Positions 35,627 to 45,329 of a stretch of 64,000 nucleotides of DNA are shown here, piece by piece. The DNA is taken from NCBI GenBank assembly GCA_024398715.1, contig JAKSIP010000003.1:106078-170077 (forward strand), in the 5' to 3' direction. The translations under genes and the position numbers were made by a program. How positions within the stretch are numbered: position 1 is the first letter of the stretch; every line of letters begins with the position of its first letter. A model generated the notes under the pieces. That model was not told where the DNA came from, ran no database searches, and saw only the letters and a program-made list of their open reading frames with translations. The stretch comes from Bacteroidaceae bacterium. GTDB lineage: Bacteria; Bacteroidota; Bacteroidia; Bacteroidales; Bacteroidaceae.

Positions 35627-35657
35627 AAAAGGGGTAGGCTTTGCTTACCCTTTTTTT
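35627..35657 (+). terminator. Terminator after the GPH symporter
   Basis: GGGTAGGC (35632-35639) pairs with GCTTACCC (35643-35650) over a TTT loop, flanked by A and T runs. Confidence 0.85.
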
Positions 35658-35908
35658 ATGTTTGAAAAAGAGAGGTTCTGTGTTAATTAATTAACTTATA
35701 TGACTGTTAATTATATATGAAATTAACATTTATATATTCCTGCACGTGTATTGGTTATTTGATTGTCTTCCTTGATTTTTATTGTGAATTCTAACAAAAA
35801 CCATAAATTAGAAGCCTTTTTTTTATAGTTTTTTGGAAAAAAGTGGCTGGATATTTATCATTTTTTAAATTTTTTGAGTATGTTTGGATGTTTTATAGCC
35901 TAACGCCA
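35658..35908. other. AT-rich upstream region of the PUL, with a 14-bp palindrome
   Basis: Very AT-rich, non-coding. It contains the perfect palindrome gttaattaattaac (35682-35695) and a nearby inverted pair of gttaat/attaac motifs (about 35705-35726). These may be regulator-binding sites, but they lie more than 200 bp before the promoter. No ORF or known RNA element was seen. Confidence 0.45.
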
Positions 35909-35940
35909 TTTGGGGTAAAGTGTGCTTAATTGCTACTTTG
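35909..35940 (+). promoter_or_regulatory. Promoter of the PUL operon
   Basis: TTTG (35909-35912), 21 bp, TACTTTG (35934-35940; one base shorter than TAnnTTTG). It lies 52 bp before the first PUL gene. Confidence 0.6.
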
Positions 35941-35992
35941 TCAATGATAGGCTATTGCAGAAGCTTGAACATTTATAAATGAAACAACTTAT

Positions 35993-36985
35993 ATGAAGAA
36001 ACGTTATCTTTATCCTGCTGATTACATGGCTGACCCATCGGTTCATGTATTCAACAATCGCATTTACATCTATCCGTCACATGACTGGGAATGTGACAAT
36101 ACGGAGAACGATACGGGAGATCAGTACGTTATGAAAGATTATCACGTGCTTTCTACCGACGATCCCATGGAAGGTGAGGTAGTTGACCATGGCAAGGTTC
36201 TTGATTTGGAAGATATCAAATGGCATGGCCGTCAGTTATGGGATTGTGATGTTGCTGAAAAAGACGGCAAGTATTACATGTATTTCCCAATGAAAGACAA
36301 GAATGACGTATTCCGTCAGGGCGTTGCTGTTGCCGATAATCCTGCAGGACCGTTCATACCGGAACCGGAGCCTATTCACGGAAGTTACAGTATAGATATG
36401 GCCGTGCTTAAAGATGATGACGGCAGCTATTACATGTATTTCGGAGGTCTGTGGGGTGGTCAGCTCCAGTGTTACAGAGATAACGTAGGAATAGAAGATC
36501 CAGCTGTCAACAACAACCCGGACAGCAAAAATCTTCCTCATGGAAATCAGCCGGCTATTCCCAGCCGTATGGTTAAATTGAGCGATGATATGCTTCAATA
36601 CGCAGAAGAACCAAAGCCTATTGTTGTAGTTGATGCTCAGGGCAAGCCTCTTGCTGCTGATGATCCTCACCGCTTCTTTGAAGCCAGTTGGGTTCACAAG
36701 TATAACGGAAAGTACTATTTTTCATACTCAACAGGCGATACTCACATGCTTTGTTATGCCATAGGAGACAATCCTTATGGACCTTTTACATATCAGGGTG
36801 TTATTCTGACTCCTGTAGTCGGTTGGACTACCCATCATTCCATTGTGGAATATAAGGGCAAATGGTATCTTTTCCATCATGACAGTGTTCCTTCAGGTGG
36901 CAAGTCATGGCTTCGCAGTCTTAAAGTCTGCCAGTTGGAATATGACAGTAACGGAAAAATCCAGACAATAGAAGGTATTGACTGA
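35993..36985 (+). CDS. Cytoplasmic glycoside hydrolase family 43 enzyme
   Basis: A 330-residue single-domain GH43 enzyme without a signal peptide, so probably cytoplasmic. The acidic triad is visible: Asp14 (ADPSVHVF), Asp135 (SIDMAVLKD) and Glu230 (FFEASW). Overall it resembles the beta-xylosidase/alpha-arabinofuranosidase branch (GH43 subfamily 1-like). It would split short oligosaccharides imported by the neighbouring GPH symporter. First gene of the PUL operon, 48 bp before the fasciclin protein gene. It shares an ADPS...PSHD start and a DYHV segment with the secreted GH43 at 58349, so the two look like an inside/outside pair. Confidence 0.92.
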   Translation: MKKRYLYPADYMADPSVHVFNNRIYIYPSHDWECDNTENDTGDQYVMKDYHVLSTDDPMEGEVVDHGKVLDLEDIKWHGRQLWDCDVAEKDGKYYMYFPMKDKNDVFRQGVAVADNPAGPFIPEPEPIHGSYSIDMAVLKDDDGSYYMYFGGLWGGQLQCYRDNVGIEDPAVNNNPDSKNLPHGNQPAIPSRMVKLSDDMLQYAEEPKPIVVVDAQGKPLAADDPHRFFEASWVHKYNGKYYFSYSTGDTHMLCYAIGDNPYGPFTYQGVILTPVVGWTTHHSIVEYKGKWYLFHHDSVPSGGKSWLRSLKVCQLEYDSNGKIQTIEGID

Positions 36986-37033
36986 GATACACCTTATTAA
37001 TATAGTGAAGAAATAAAACAAATATAAAAATAA

Positions 37034-40000
37034 ATGAAAACAATCAATTCCAAAAAGAGACATTCCTTATTTGGCAAAGTATTGTTGCTAACAGCAGTGG
37101 CAGCCGGATTTGGATCATGTCAAAAGTATGACTTGGACAAGCGCATGCCGGAATGGCTTGGTCCCAGTGTTTACGATTATCTTGTTGAAAATGGTTTCAA
37201 AACCTACGTCAATCTTATTGAAGATCTTGACTACAAGGAGGTTTTGTCAAAAACCGGTTCAAAAACTCTTTTTGTAGCCGATGAAGAGGCCGTTCAGCGT
37301 TTTTACCAGAGCGGCAAATTCAAAAAGGCCGACGGAACACCTGTAACACGTTATGAAGACCTTTCACTTGCACAGAAAAAGATGATTCTTTTCGGTTCAA
37401 TGCTGAATAACGTATATCAGGTTGCCATGCTTTCCAGTACTCAGGCAACAGGCGATGGTGAGAAACCTCAGCGCGGCGATGCTATGAGAAGGGTGTCATC
37501 ATCTTCCGTATTTGATACTCTGACTGTGATTCCTGCATCTGAGATGCCGGGTTACAACAAATTCTGGTCATCTATCAAGGCATCGGGAAGAAAGATTGTA
37601 TGCTTGCAGGACAATACTGTAAAACCCATGGTGTTCTTTACCCCAAAATTCCTTGAGGCCAAGAAGATTACCGACGACGATTACAACTTCCTTTTCAACA
37701 TTGGCCAATATTCAAGAACCGGAGTAGGCGGCCGTCTCCCGAATGACGCCAGCGTTAACGGTATCCGTATCAAGACACAGAATGTCAAATGTCTGAACGG
37801 TTTTGTCCATGTTATGGACGATGTTGTATACTCATTGCCCAATATGGCAGAGTATCTTCTCAATAACCCCCAGGCAACAATGTATACCGCTATTGTTGAG
37901 CGTTATTCATTGCCGTATGCAGCTGCGGGTAGCAATGAACTTGCAAAGGAGGTTCAGCGTCTTATAGATGCCGGAGAGGTAGAGGTTGCTGCAGATGCAT
38001 GGAGAGATACCATATATATAAAGCGTTATTTCTCAATCCGCAACCAGTCAACTCCTAATGCTTCAAAGGCAGAAGATGGTCTGTACAAATATCGTGAGAT
38101 TCCTTCTGACGGTGTTCTCAAGTTTGATCCGGGGTGGAACTCCTATTATTCAACCACATCATCAACTACCGCTGCAAACGTTGCTTTGCAGCAGAATATG
38201 GGTGTAATGCTTGTTCCTCATAACGAGGCTCTTACACAGTGGTTCAACGATGGTGAGGGTGCTCCATTGAAAGACCTTTACCACACACTTGACAGTGTTC
38301 CGGACGGTATCATCGAGAGATTGGTTTACAACAACATGCTTAACTCCCTTGTAGGGTCAGTTCCAAGCAAATTCTCTTCTGTTCTTAACGATGCCAACGA
38401 TCCTCTTGACATCAAACCTGAGCATGTTGACAGTGTAGTCATGTGTTGTAACGGTGCTATCTACTTTACAAATGTAGTGTTCAGCCCTACTGCATACCGT
38501 TCTGTTTCTTTCCCTGCTCTTGTTAACAAAGACTCCTATCTGTCTATTATGAACAAGGCAAAAGAAGCTTTGGACTTTGATGCATACCTTAACTCAATGG
38601 TTTCAACCTACAGCTTCTTCATTCCTACAGATCAGGCTCTTCAGAATTATCTTGATCCTGTATCCTATCACAAAAACCAGGGAGTCAGGATGGCTTTCAA
38701 CTATGACAAGAGAACTTCCTCAATCAAGGCTCAGACATACAAGTATGACTTTGATACACTCTCAAACAACACCGGTACTGCTGAAGAACTTGGTAGTGTA
38801 GAAGATTATTCAGACGGTTTGAACGGCCGCATTCTTGACCGTTTGGAAGATATTCTTGATTATCATGTAATTATCGGTAACGTAGAAGATACCGTTTACA
38901 ATTACTTCCAGACTAAGGGACGCGGTACAATCTATTTCAAGGTTATCAATGATGACCCGAACAATTTCGAAGCTTACGTTGGTGGCGGTTATCAGTTGGA
39001 AAGAAATCTTGCTGAGGCTACTCCTGCTGATCCATATGCTGGTCTCATCCATATCCAGGACCGTACTGCTGACAAGCAGACAGATCCGTCCTATCGCCAG
39101 AAACGTTACGATATGACACGTACAGGTAACGGTCATTCATATGTGATTGATGAGCCTCTCATGACATCAAGAAAAAATGTTTATGATATATTGTCAGATT
39201 CAGTCAACTATCCTGAATTCTCTGAGTTCTTCAAACTCATCCCGGGTTCTTTGCTCGAGGATTTGAGAGACAAACAGTATTCTACTGGTCAGGACAATAA
39301 CCTTACAACATTGAATACCTATCACTATACGGTATATATTCCTACAAACCAGAGTATAAAGGAAGGTATTGCACAGCACAAAATCATTACCCCTGCCTTC
39401 ATTGATTCAGTTGAGACCCATTACGAGAATGTAGTTGCCGATATCAATGATGCTATTGATTTGGGTAACGAAGAACTTGCCGCTTCTCTTGAAATGGCAT
39501 ACAAGATGGAAATAATTGGCAAGTTGGAAAAGAATCAGGAGTTTGATAAGGATACAGCTGCTATCAATGCTGCAAGAAAAGCTTATCTGGATCTTATCGG
39601 TACAGGTGTTGATCCTGAATCCCAGGAAGCAAAGGAAGCCGAGGCTGTTATCACAAAAGCCATTTCCGACAGTACAAAATTCATGGGTAACATGACCTAC
39701 ACTGCATATGTTTCCAAACTGAGTGCCGAACGTGAAAATTTTGTCAAATATCACATTCAGGATAACTCTGTATATTATGGTGCCGAGTTCAAACTTGATA
39801 CTGTTGGTGCAAGAGCAACCTCTGCCGAATATGAGACTGCATACATGAACAGTTACAATCAGTTTGAGAAACTGAGTGTAGTTTCAAACAACGATGGTAT
39901 CTTTGTTACAGACGGTCAGTCTTTGGCTACCGCCCAGCGTAACAAACGCAAGGTTGTAATTGCAAATTCCGAATCGGGACGTCCGTTGTATAATATTATG

Positions 40001-40108
40001 TGTAGAGAGTATCTTTTGAATGGTAACACAAGAGAAACTTCAACTCTTATCGAAACTTCTTCTTATGTTGTTATTCATCAGATAGATGGTCCTTTGTATT
40101 TCAAGTAA
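37034..40108 (+). CDS. Large lipoprotein with about four fasciclin (FAS1) domains
   Basis: A 1024-residue lipoprotein (Cys29 after GFGS). Repeated FAS1 units are suggested by recurring patterns: an opening YDYL/AEYL helix, a strand of TLFVADEEAV, VMLVPHNEAL, SFFIPTDQAL or TVYIPTNQSI type, and a closing hydrophobic strand such as NGFVHVMDDVVYS, NGAIYFTNVVFS and HSYVIDEPLM. By eye there are four, at about 40-275, 275-490, 490-720 and 720-1024, the last with a helical insert rich in Lys/Glu. FAS1 domains mediate adhesion and protein or glycan contacts. In a SusC/D operon it is likely an outer-surface accessory, possibly glycan-binding. It lies 22 bp before the SusC gene. No catalytic motif was seen. 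Confidence 0.85.
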   Translation: MKTINSKKRHSLFGKVLLLTAVAAGFGSCQKYDLDKRMPEWLGPSVYDYLVENGFKTYVNLIEDLDYKEVLSKTGSKTLFVADEEAVQRFYQSGKFKKADGTPVTRYEDLSLAQKKMILFGSMLNNVYQVAMLSSTQATGDGEKPQRGDAMRRVSSSSVFDTLTVIPASEMPGYNKFWSSIKASGRKIVCLQDNTVKPMVFFTPKFLEAKKITDDDYNFLFNIGQYSRTGVGGRLPNDASVNGIRIKTQNVKCLNGFVHVMDDVVYSLPNMAEYLLNNPQATMYTAIVERYSLPYAAAGSNELAKEVQRLIDAGEVEVAADAWRDTIYIKRYFSIRNQSTPNASKAEDGLYKYREIPSDGVLKFDPGWNSYYSTTSSTTAANVALQQNMGVMLVPHNEALTQWFNDGEGAPLKDLYHTLDSVPDGIIERLVYNNMLNSLVGSVPSKFSSVLNDANDPLDIKPEHVDSVVMCCNGAIYFTNVVFSPTAYRSVSFPALVNKDSYLSIMNKAKEALDFDAYLNSMVSTYSFFIPTDQALQNYLDPVSYHKNQGVRMAFNYDKRTSSIKAQTYKYDFDTLSNNTGTAEELGSVEDYSDGLNGRILDRLEDILDYHVIIGNVEDTVYNYFQTKGRGTIYFKVINDDPNNFEAYVGGGYQLERNLAEATPADPYAGLIHIQDRTADKQTDPSYRQKRYDMTRTGNGHSYVIDEPLMTSRKNVYDILSDSVNYPEFSEFFKLIPGSLLEDLRDKQYSTGQDNNLTTLNTYHYTVYIPTNQSIKEGIAQHKIITPAFIDSVETHYENVVADINDAIDLGNEELAASLEMAYKMEIIGKLEKNQEFDKDTAAINAARKAYLDLIGTGVDPESQEAKEAEAVITKAISDSTKFMGNMTYTAYVSKLSAERENFVKYHIQDNSVYYGAEFKLDTVGARATSAEYETAYMNSYNQFEKLSVVSNNDGIFVTDGQSLATAQRNKRKVVIANSESGRPLYNIMCREYLLNGNTRETSTLIETSSYVVIHQIDGPLYFK

Positions 40109-40130
40109 AGAAGTAACCCGAAATTAAAAA

Positions 40131-43100
40131 ATGAAAACAATGATAAATAAATTTGTTAGAAGAGCTTTATTGACTCTATGTATGGTCCCGGGTCTTCTCT
40201 CCGCTCAAAAAGCCGGTGATGTTATCAGTGGTGTTATTTCTGATAGCCAGGGCCCGTTGATGATGGTAAACGTAATTGAGGTTGACGATGTAAATCGTAT
40301 CAACGCCAGTGCGATTACAGATATTAATGGTGAGTTCTCTTTCCGTCTTGTTGACCCGAAAGATAAGATTAGAGTATCTTTTGTAGGTTACACAACGGTT
40401 GAACTTCCGTTTACCAAAACCTATTTTGAAATTGAACTGCAGGATATGCAGGAAATCGAACAGGTTGATATTGTAGCAGAAAGATTTGTAAACCAGGGTG
40501 GTATGGCAATTCCTATCACTGAGCAGTCAACTTCTATCGCTACTATTGATATGAAGGAATTTGAAGGTCTTGGTCTTACTTCTGTTGACGAGGCTCTTCA
40601 GGGTCGTATCCCTGGTCTTGATATCACTTTCAACTCAGGTGACCTTGGTGTAGGTTCAACAATCCGTCTGCGTGGTGTTTCCACCATTACCGGTAATGTC
40701 AATCCTCTTATTGTTGTTGACGGTAACATTTGGGCAGGTGACCAGAACGCCAAGAACAACTTTGACTTTGGTAGTGCAAATGAGGAAAATTATGCTCAGT
40801 TGCTGAGTATCAACCCGGAAGACATCCAGTCAATTTCAGTATTGAAAGATGCTGCTGCAGCAGCCATGTGGGGTGCTGAAGGTGGTAACGGTGTTATTGA
40901 AATTACTACCAAACGTGGTTCGAAAGGTAATACACGCCTCTCTTACAATTTCCGTTTGAACGGTACATGGCAGCCTGAAGGTTATAAACTGCTTAACGGT
41001 GACCAGTACACAATGTTCCTTAAGGAAGCATACTTCAACCCGCGTTTGAGCGATGCCGCTTCTGATTTTGACGAGTTGAACTATGACAAGAGTTTCTCCG
41101 AGTACCAGATGTACAACAACAATACAGACTGGCCAGCGCAGGTTAAAACATTCGGTGTCCAGCATTCTCATGATATAGCAATCTCCGGTGGTGGTGACAA
41201 GGCTAACTTCCGTATATCAGCCGGTTATGCAGGTCAGAACGGTTCTATTATTGGTCAGCATCTGGATCGTTTTACAACCCGTGTTGCTCTTGACTACTTT
41301 ATTTCAGACCGTATCAAGGTTGTTACAAACTTCAACATGACATACACCATCAACAAGCAGAATGCAGGTGATCTTCTTGCCGATGCTTTGAAACGTATGC
41401 CTAACCTTGCTGTTTATTACGAAGATGCAGAAGGTAATCCTACCGATATGTATTATGAAGTTCTTGCAAGCGCTCCGCAGGATATACCAAAGCAAGCCAA
41501 CCCTGTTGCAGTTGCTTACGATGCAAAGAAGTATAGCAAGAACCTTGATATGCAGCCTGAATTCCAGTTGGTTTACAACATTCTGAGTATTGACGGTTCA
41601 AGTCACAGACTTACCTATGACGGCCGTATTACGTTTGGTGTTTCAAATGGAACAAGTGATTCTTATTCACCATCTTCTTTGGCAAGCGAAGGTTGGACAT
41701 CTTCCAACGCTAACAAGGTTGGTACTAGTGCAAGCAAGAATTCTTCCATTACCACAACCCATCAGTTGACATTCACTCCTAAATTCAAGAACGAGAAACA
41801 CAGTTTCATGACAATGGTTCGCGGTCAGTTGGGTGAAAGCAACAGCAAGAACCAGAATTCTTCTATGCACGGACTTCCTTCAGGTTCGTTCCAGTCAACA
41901 GCCCTTCCAGGTAATATTGACGATATGAGTACCGGTGCAGGCAAATCAAGAACCGTTAACGGAACTTTCTCCGCTCACTATGCATATAGAGGCAAATATG
42001 TACTTGACTTTACGGTACGTGCCGATGGTAATACAAAATTCGGTGATGACAAGCGTTGGGGTGTATTCCCATCCGTTTCAGGTCGTTGGAACATTATGGA
42101 TGAGGATTTCCTCCGCGATGTTGAGTGGATTTCAACATTGTCTCTCAGTCCCAGCTGGGGTATTACCGGTAGAGCTCCTGGATCTGATGACCTTCAGTTC
42201 AGTAAGTACGGTTCAGGTGACCCGTATCTTGGTACTTCTTCCATGACTCCTAAAAACATCAAGCTCAGTTCAGTTCAGTGGGAACAGAGCCAGCAGTGGA
42301 ACCTTGGTATCAATATCGGTTTGTTCAACAACAAATTCGATGCCCGTGTTGACTTGTACACCAAGACTACTACCAAACTTCTGTTGAACAACCAGGCTAT
42401 TCCAAGTTCATCAGGTTACTCCACTCTTAACTACATGAACTGCGGTGAAATGCACAATGCAGGTTGGGAGTTGGCTTTCGATACCCGTGGACTTATCCGT
42501 GCTGGAAATTTCCAGATTGATACCAATATATCTTTTGCTGATAACATCAACGAACTTACCGAGATGGATCCTACCATTCTTGCAAACATGAACAAAGAGT
42601 TCGATTTCAACAACGGTTCTTATCTTACTTACGTTCAGTTGAAAAATGCATTCGGTTCCATTTACGGTTTCAAGTATAAAGGCGTTTACCAGTATTCGGA
42701 TTATACCGGTCCTGAAGATGTTCCTTACGATGAGTTCGGCAATCCTCTTCCGGGTTGGAACGTTGACGGTGAATGTTATGGCGTCAGCGGTCCTAATGCT
42801 CCTGTTGTACGCGATGCAGACGGCAATGTAATCCGTAATCAGAAAGGCCGCACCAAACCTATGATGTATGACTATGGTGAAGGAAACCATAAGAATTATG
42901 AGTTTGTTGGTGGTGATGCCATCTACGAGGATATCAACCATGATGGTAACATCAATGAACTTGATATTGTATATCTTGGTTCATCTCTGCCTAAATTCAA
43001 TGGTGGTTTCGGTCTCAGATTCATCTACAAACGTTTCTCTGCCAACTTCCAGTTCAACTTCCGTGCAGGTAACAAGATTATCAATGCAGCCCGTATGAAT

Positions 43101-43481
43101 CTTGAAAGCATGTATAACAACGATAACGCATCAGCTGCTGTCAACTGGCGCTGGCGTGTTGAGGGTGACAAGACAGAAATACCTCGTGCTTTGCACAACA
43201 CCGGTTACAACTATCTTGCCAGTGACCGATTTGTTGAGAACGGTTCTTTCCTCCGTTTGAATTACATGCAGTTCTCTTATAATTTTGATGCAAAGCGTAT
43301 TAAAGCAATTGGTTTGAGTTCTTTGCGTCTCGATTTGAACATGAACAATGTATTCTGTTTGACAAAGTACTCGGGAGCCGATCCTGAAGTTGGTGGAAAT
43401 GCTCCTGGAGCTATTGCTACAGATAACTCAAAAACACCTCGTTCAAAGAGTTTCCAATTTAGTCTTTCAGCATCATTCTAA
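40131..43481 (+). CDS. SusC-like TonB-dependent outer-membrane transporter (first)
   Basis: A 1116-residue SusC-type protein: signal peptide (about 1-25), a carboxypeptidase-regulatory-like beta domain (about 30-110, with DINGEFSFRL and VSFVGYTTVEL), TonB plug (about 125-260: LQGRIPGLDI, RLRGVSTITG, PLIVVDG, SISVLKDAAAAAMWG, NGVIEITTKRG) and a C-terminal 22-strand barrel ending in a Phe (LSASF). The N-terminal STN signalling domain of sigma-regulated transporters is absent. It imports glycans together with the SusD lid encoded 11 bp downstream. Confidence 0.97.
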   Translation: MKTMINKFVRRALLTLCMVPGLLSAQKAGDVISGVISDSQGPLMMVNVIEVDDVNRINASAITDINGEFSFRLVDPKDKIRVSFVGYTTVELPFTKTYFEIELQDMQEIEQVDIVAERFVNQGGMAIPITEQSTSIATIDMKEFEGLGLTSVDEALQGRIPGLDITFNSGDLGVGSTIRLRGVSTITGNVNPLIVVDGNIWAGDQNAKNNFDFGSANEENYAQLLSINPEDIQSISVLKDAAAAAMWGAEGGNGVIEITTKRGSKGNTRLSYNFRLNGTWQPEGYKLLNGDQYTMFLKEAYFNPRLSDAASDFDELNYDKSFSEYQMYNNNTDWPAQVKTFGVQHSHDIAISGGGDKANFRISAGYAGQNGSIIGQHLDRFTTRVALDYFISDRIKVVTNFNMTYTINKQNAGDLLADALKRMPNLAVYYEDAEGNPTDMYYEVLASAPQDIPKQANPVAVAYDAKKYSKNLDMQPEFQLVYNILSIDGSSHRLTYDGRITFGVSNGTSDSYSPSSLASEGWTSSNANKVGTSASKNSSITTTHQLTFTPKFKNEKHSFMTMVRGQLGESNSKNQNSSMHGLPSGSFQSTALPGNIDDMSTGAGKSRTVNGTFSAHYAYRGKYVLDFTVRADGNTKFGDDKRWGVFPSVSGRWNIMDEDFLRDVEWISTLSLSPSWGITGRAPGSDDLQFSKYGSGDPYLGTSSMTPKNIKLSSVQWEQSQQWNLGINIGLFNNKFDARVDLYTKTTTKLLLNNQAIPSSSGYSTLNYMNCGEMHNAGWELAFDTRGLIRAGNFQIDTNISFADNINELTEMDPTILANMNKEFDFNNGSYLTYVQLKNAFGSIYGFKYKGVYQYSDYTGPEDVPYDEFGNPLPGWNVDGECYGVSGPNAPVVRDADGNVIRNQKGRTKPMMYDYGEGNHKNYEFVGGDAIYEDINHDGNINELDIVYLGSSLPKFNGGFGLRFIYKRFSANFQFNFRAGNKIINAARMNLESMYNNDNASAAVNWRWRVEGDKTEIPRALHNTGYNYLASDRFVENGSFLRLNYMQFSYNFDAKRIKAIGLSSLRLDLNMNNVFCLTKYSGADPEVGGNAPGAIATDNSKTPRSKSFQFSLSASF

Positions 43482-43492
43482 TAATTACTATA

Positions 43493-45301
43493 ATGAAAAG
43501 AGTTAATAAAATATCAATAGCTTGTTTATTCGCAAGTATCTTCCTATTCTCCTCTTGCTTTAACAAGTTTCTGACACTTTATCCTTTGAATGAGATAGTG
43601 TTGGAGAACTATTGGACAGAAAAAGCCGACGTTGAAAGTACTCTTCGCAGTGTATATGCTGCTATGGAGTCCAAAGATTGCATTGAAAAGATGATTCTTT
43701 TCGGCGAGGTCCGTTCCGATAATATTGTAGACGGTCAGAATCCTCAGGACGATGTAAAACAGTTTACAAAAGACAATATTCTTGAAACCAACGGTTTGGT
43801 AAAGTGGGATTGTTTCTATAAGGTAATCAATCTTGCCAATACCATTATGTATTATGCTCCGGAAGTTCAGAGGATAGATCCTAACTATACCCGTGACGAG
43901 CTTAATGCCAATTTGGCCGAGGCAATGTTCCTGCGTTGTCTGAGTTACTTCTATCTTATCCGTTCATATAAGGACGTTCCGTATGTTACGCGTCCTTCCA
44001 TTGACGACTCAGAGGATTTCCATGTAGGGGTAACTCCTTTCGAGGAGGTTCTTGATTCTCTGATTGCTGACATGGAATTTGTCAAGGACTATGCCGTTAA
44101 CAGATACGCCGGTGCTGCATCCAATGATAATATCTTGCAGTTGTCCAATACTGCACGTGTAACCCGTGCAGCTGCTTATTCCTTGTTGTGTGATCTTTAT
44201 TTGTGGAAAGGTGACTGGGACAAATGTATTGAATGTGCCAATGTAGTTTTCAATCGCAAATATGCTGATTACGAGGAGTATGTTCAGAAATACGGTGAGT
44301 CAGGAACTCCAGTTTACGATATGCGCGGTTATCCGCTCTACCCTGAGATAACAGAAGGTTCCACTCAGGTTAATGAGTTCTTTTACGAGGTATTCGGCAT
44401 TGGAAACTCAATGGAGTCAATCTTTGAGTTGACCTTTATGTCAAACAGCACCAAGAATGAGTCTATCACCAAATATTATGGTGGCCAGACCCAGCAGGGC
44501 TGGCAGGACGGTTGTCTTTCCGGTAACAGTGAATTGTATGTAGGTGTCGCTACAGGAACAAACGCTCTGTTCGGGGAGGGTGCCAAGTATTCAGGAAAAT
44601 TTGACACACGCTGTTATTATTCTACCTACGAGTCTAATTCAAAATACTGGATCTTGAAATATTCATATGACGATGTATTTTTCAAATCTTTGAAGGGCGG
44701 TGCTGTAGGAGCTCCTACAGTTTCACGCAGCAGCAGAAGCGAGACAGAACCTTCAAACTGGATTGTTTACCGTTTGCCTGATGTAATGCTTATGAAAGCC
44801 GAGGCTCTTGTAATGAAAGCAAAACAGTTTGAAAATGTAGAGGCCGATACACTTTCCGGCACTGAAGAAAGGTCTGCGGCTGCTGCAGAGAAGAACAATT
44901 TGTTCCAACAGGCATTCCAGCTTGTTCAGGTTGTTAATCTGCGTGCTGTTGACAGACACGATTACACTACCAACAGCAGTTGCGATACCCTTAAGCTCAA
45001 GGATTTCAATACCAGTGCTACTGCTATGGAAGAACTGGTATTCAACGAGCGTCGCCGCGAGTTCCTTTTTGAAGGAAAGCGTTGGTTCGATCTGGTTCGT
45101 ATGGCTCGTAGAGACGGTAATACTGAACGTCTGGTCAACTATGTATTGCCAAAGCATACACAGAATCAAAGTGCTATACGTATCCGTCTTGCTGATATGG
45201 ATGCTATCTATTTCCCAATATTCAAGGAGCAGATTAAGATTAATCCATTGTTGCACCAGAATCCTGCTTATATACAGGACGATTATTCGGAGCATATTTA
45301 A
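43493..45301 (+). CDS. SusD/RagB-type outer-membrane lipoprotein (first)
   Basis: A 602-residue SusD-family lipoprotein, lipobox FSSC with Cys22. Helical TPR-like scaffold with the family segments AEAMFLRCLSYFYLIRSYKDVP and VFNERRREFLFEGKRWFDLVRM near the C-terminus. It caps the SusC barrel and binds glycans. It is tightly linked to the upstream SusC gene (11 bp) and the downstream fasciclin lipoprotein gene (28 bp). Confidence 0.96.
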   Translation: MKRVNKISIACLFASIFLFSSCFNKFLTLYPLNEIVLENYWTEKADVESTLRSVYAAMESKDCIEKMILFGEVRSDNIVDGQNPQDDVKQFTKDNILETNGLVKWDCFYKVINLANTIMYYAPEVQRIDPNYTRDELNANLAEAMFLRCLSYFYLIRSYKDVPYVTRPSIDDSEDFHVGVTPFEEVLDSLIADMEFVKDYAVNRYAGAASNDNILQLSNTARVTRAAAYSLLCDLYLWKGDWDKCIECANVVFNRKYADYEEYVQKYGESGTPVYDMRGYPLYPEITEGSTQVNEFFYEVFGIGNSMESIFELTFMSNSTKNESITKYYGGQTQQGWQDGCLSGNSELYVGVATGTNALFGEGAKYSGKFDTRCYYSTYESNSKYWILKYSYDDVFFKSLKGGAVGAPTVSRSSRSETEPSNWIVYRLPDVMLMKAEALVMKAKQFENVEADTLSGTEERSAAAAEKNNLFQQAFQLVQVVNLRAVDRHDYTTNSSCDTLKLKDFNTSATAMEELVFNERRREFLFEGKRWFDLVRMARRDGNTERLVNYVLPKHTQNQSAIRIRLADMDAIYFPIFKEQIKINPLLHQNPAYIQDDYSEHI

Positions 45302-45329
45302 ATAGAAGAGATTAAATAAAACACGGTAG

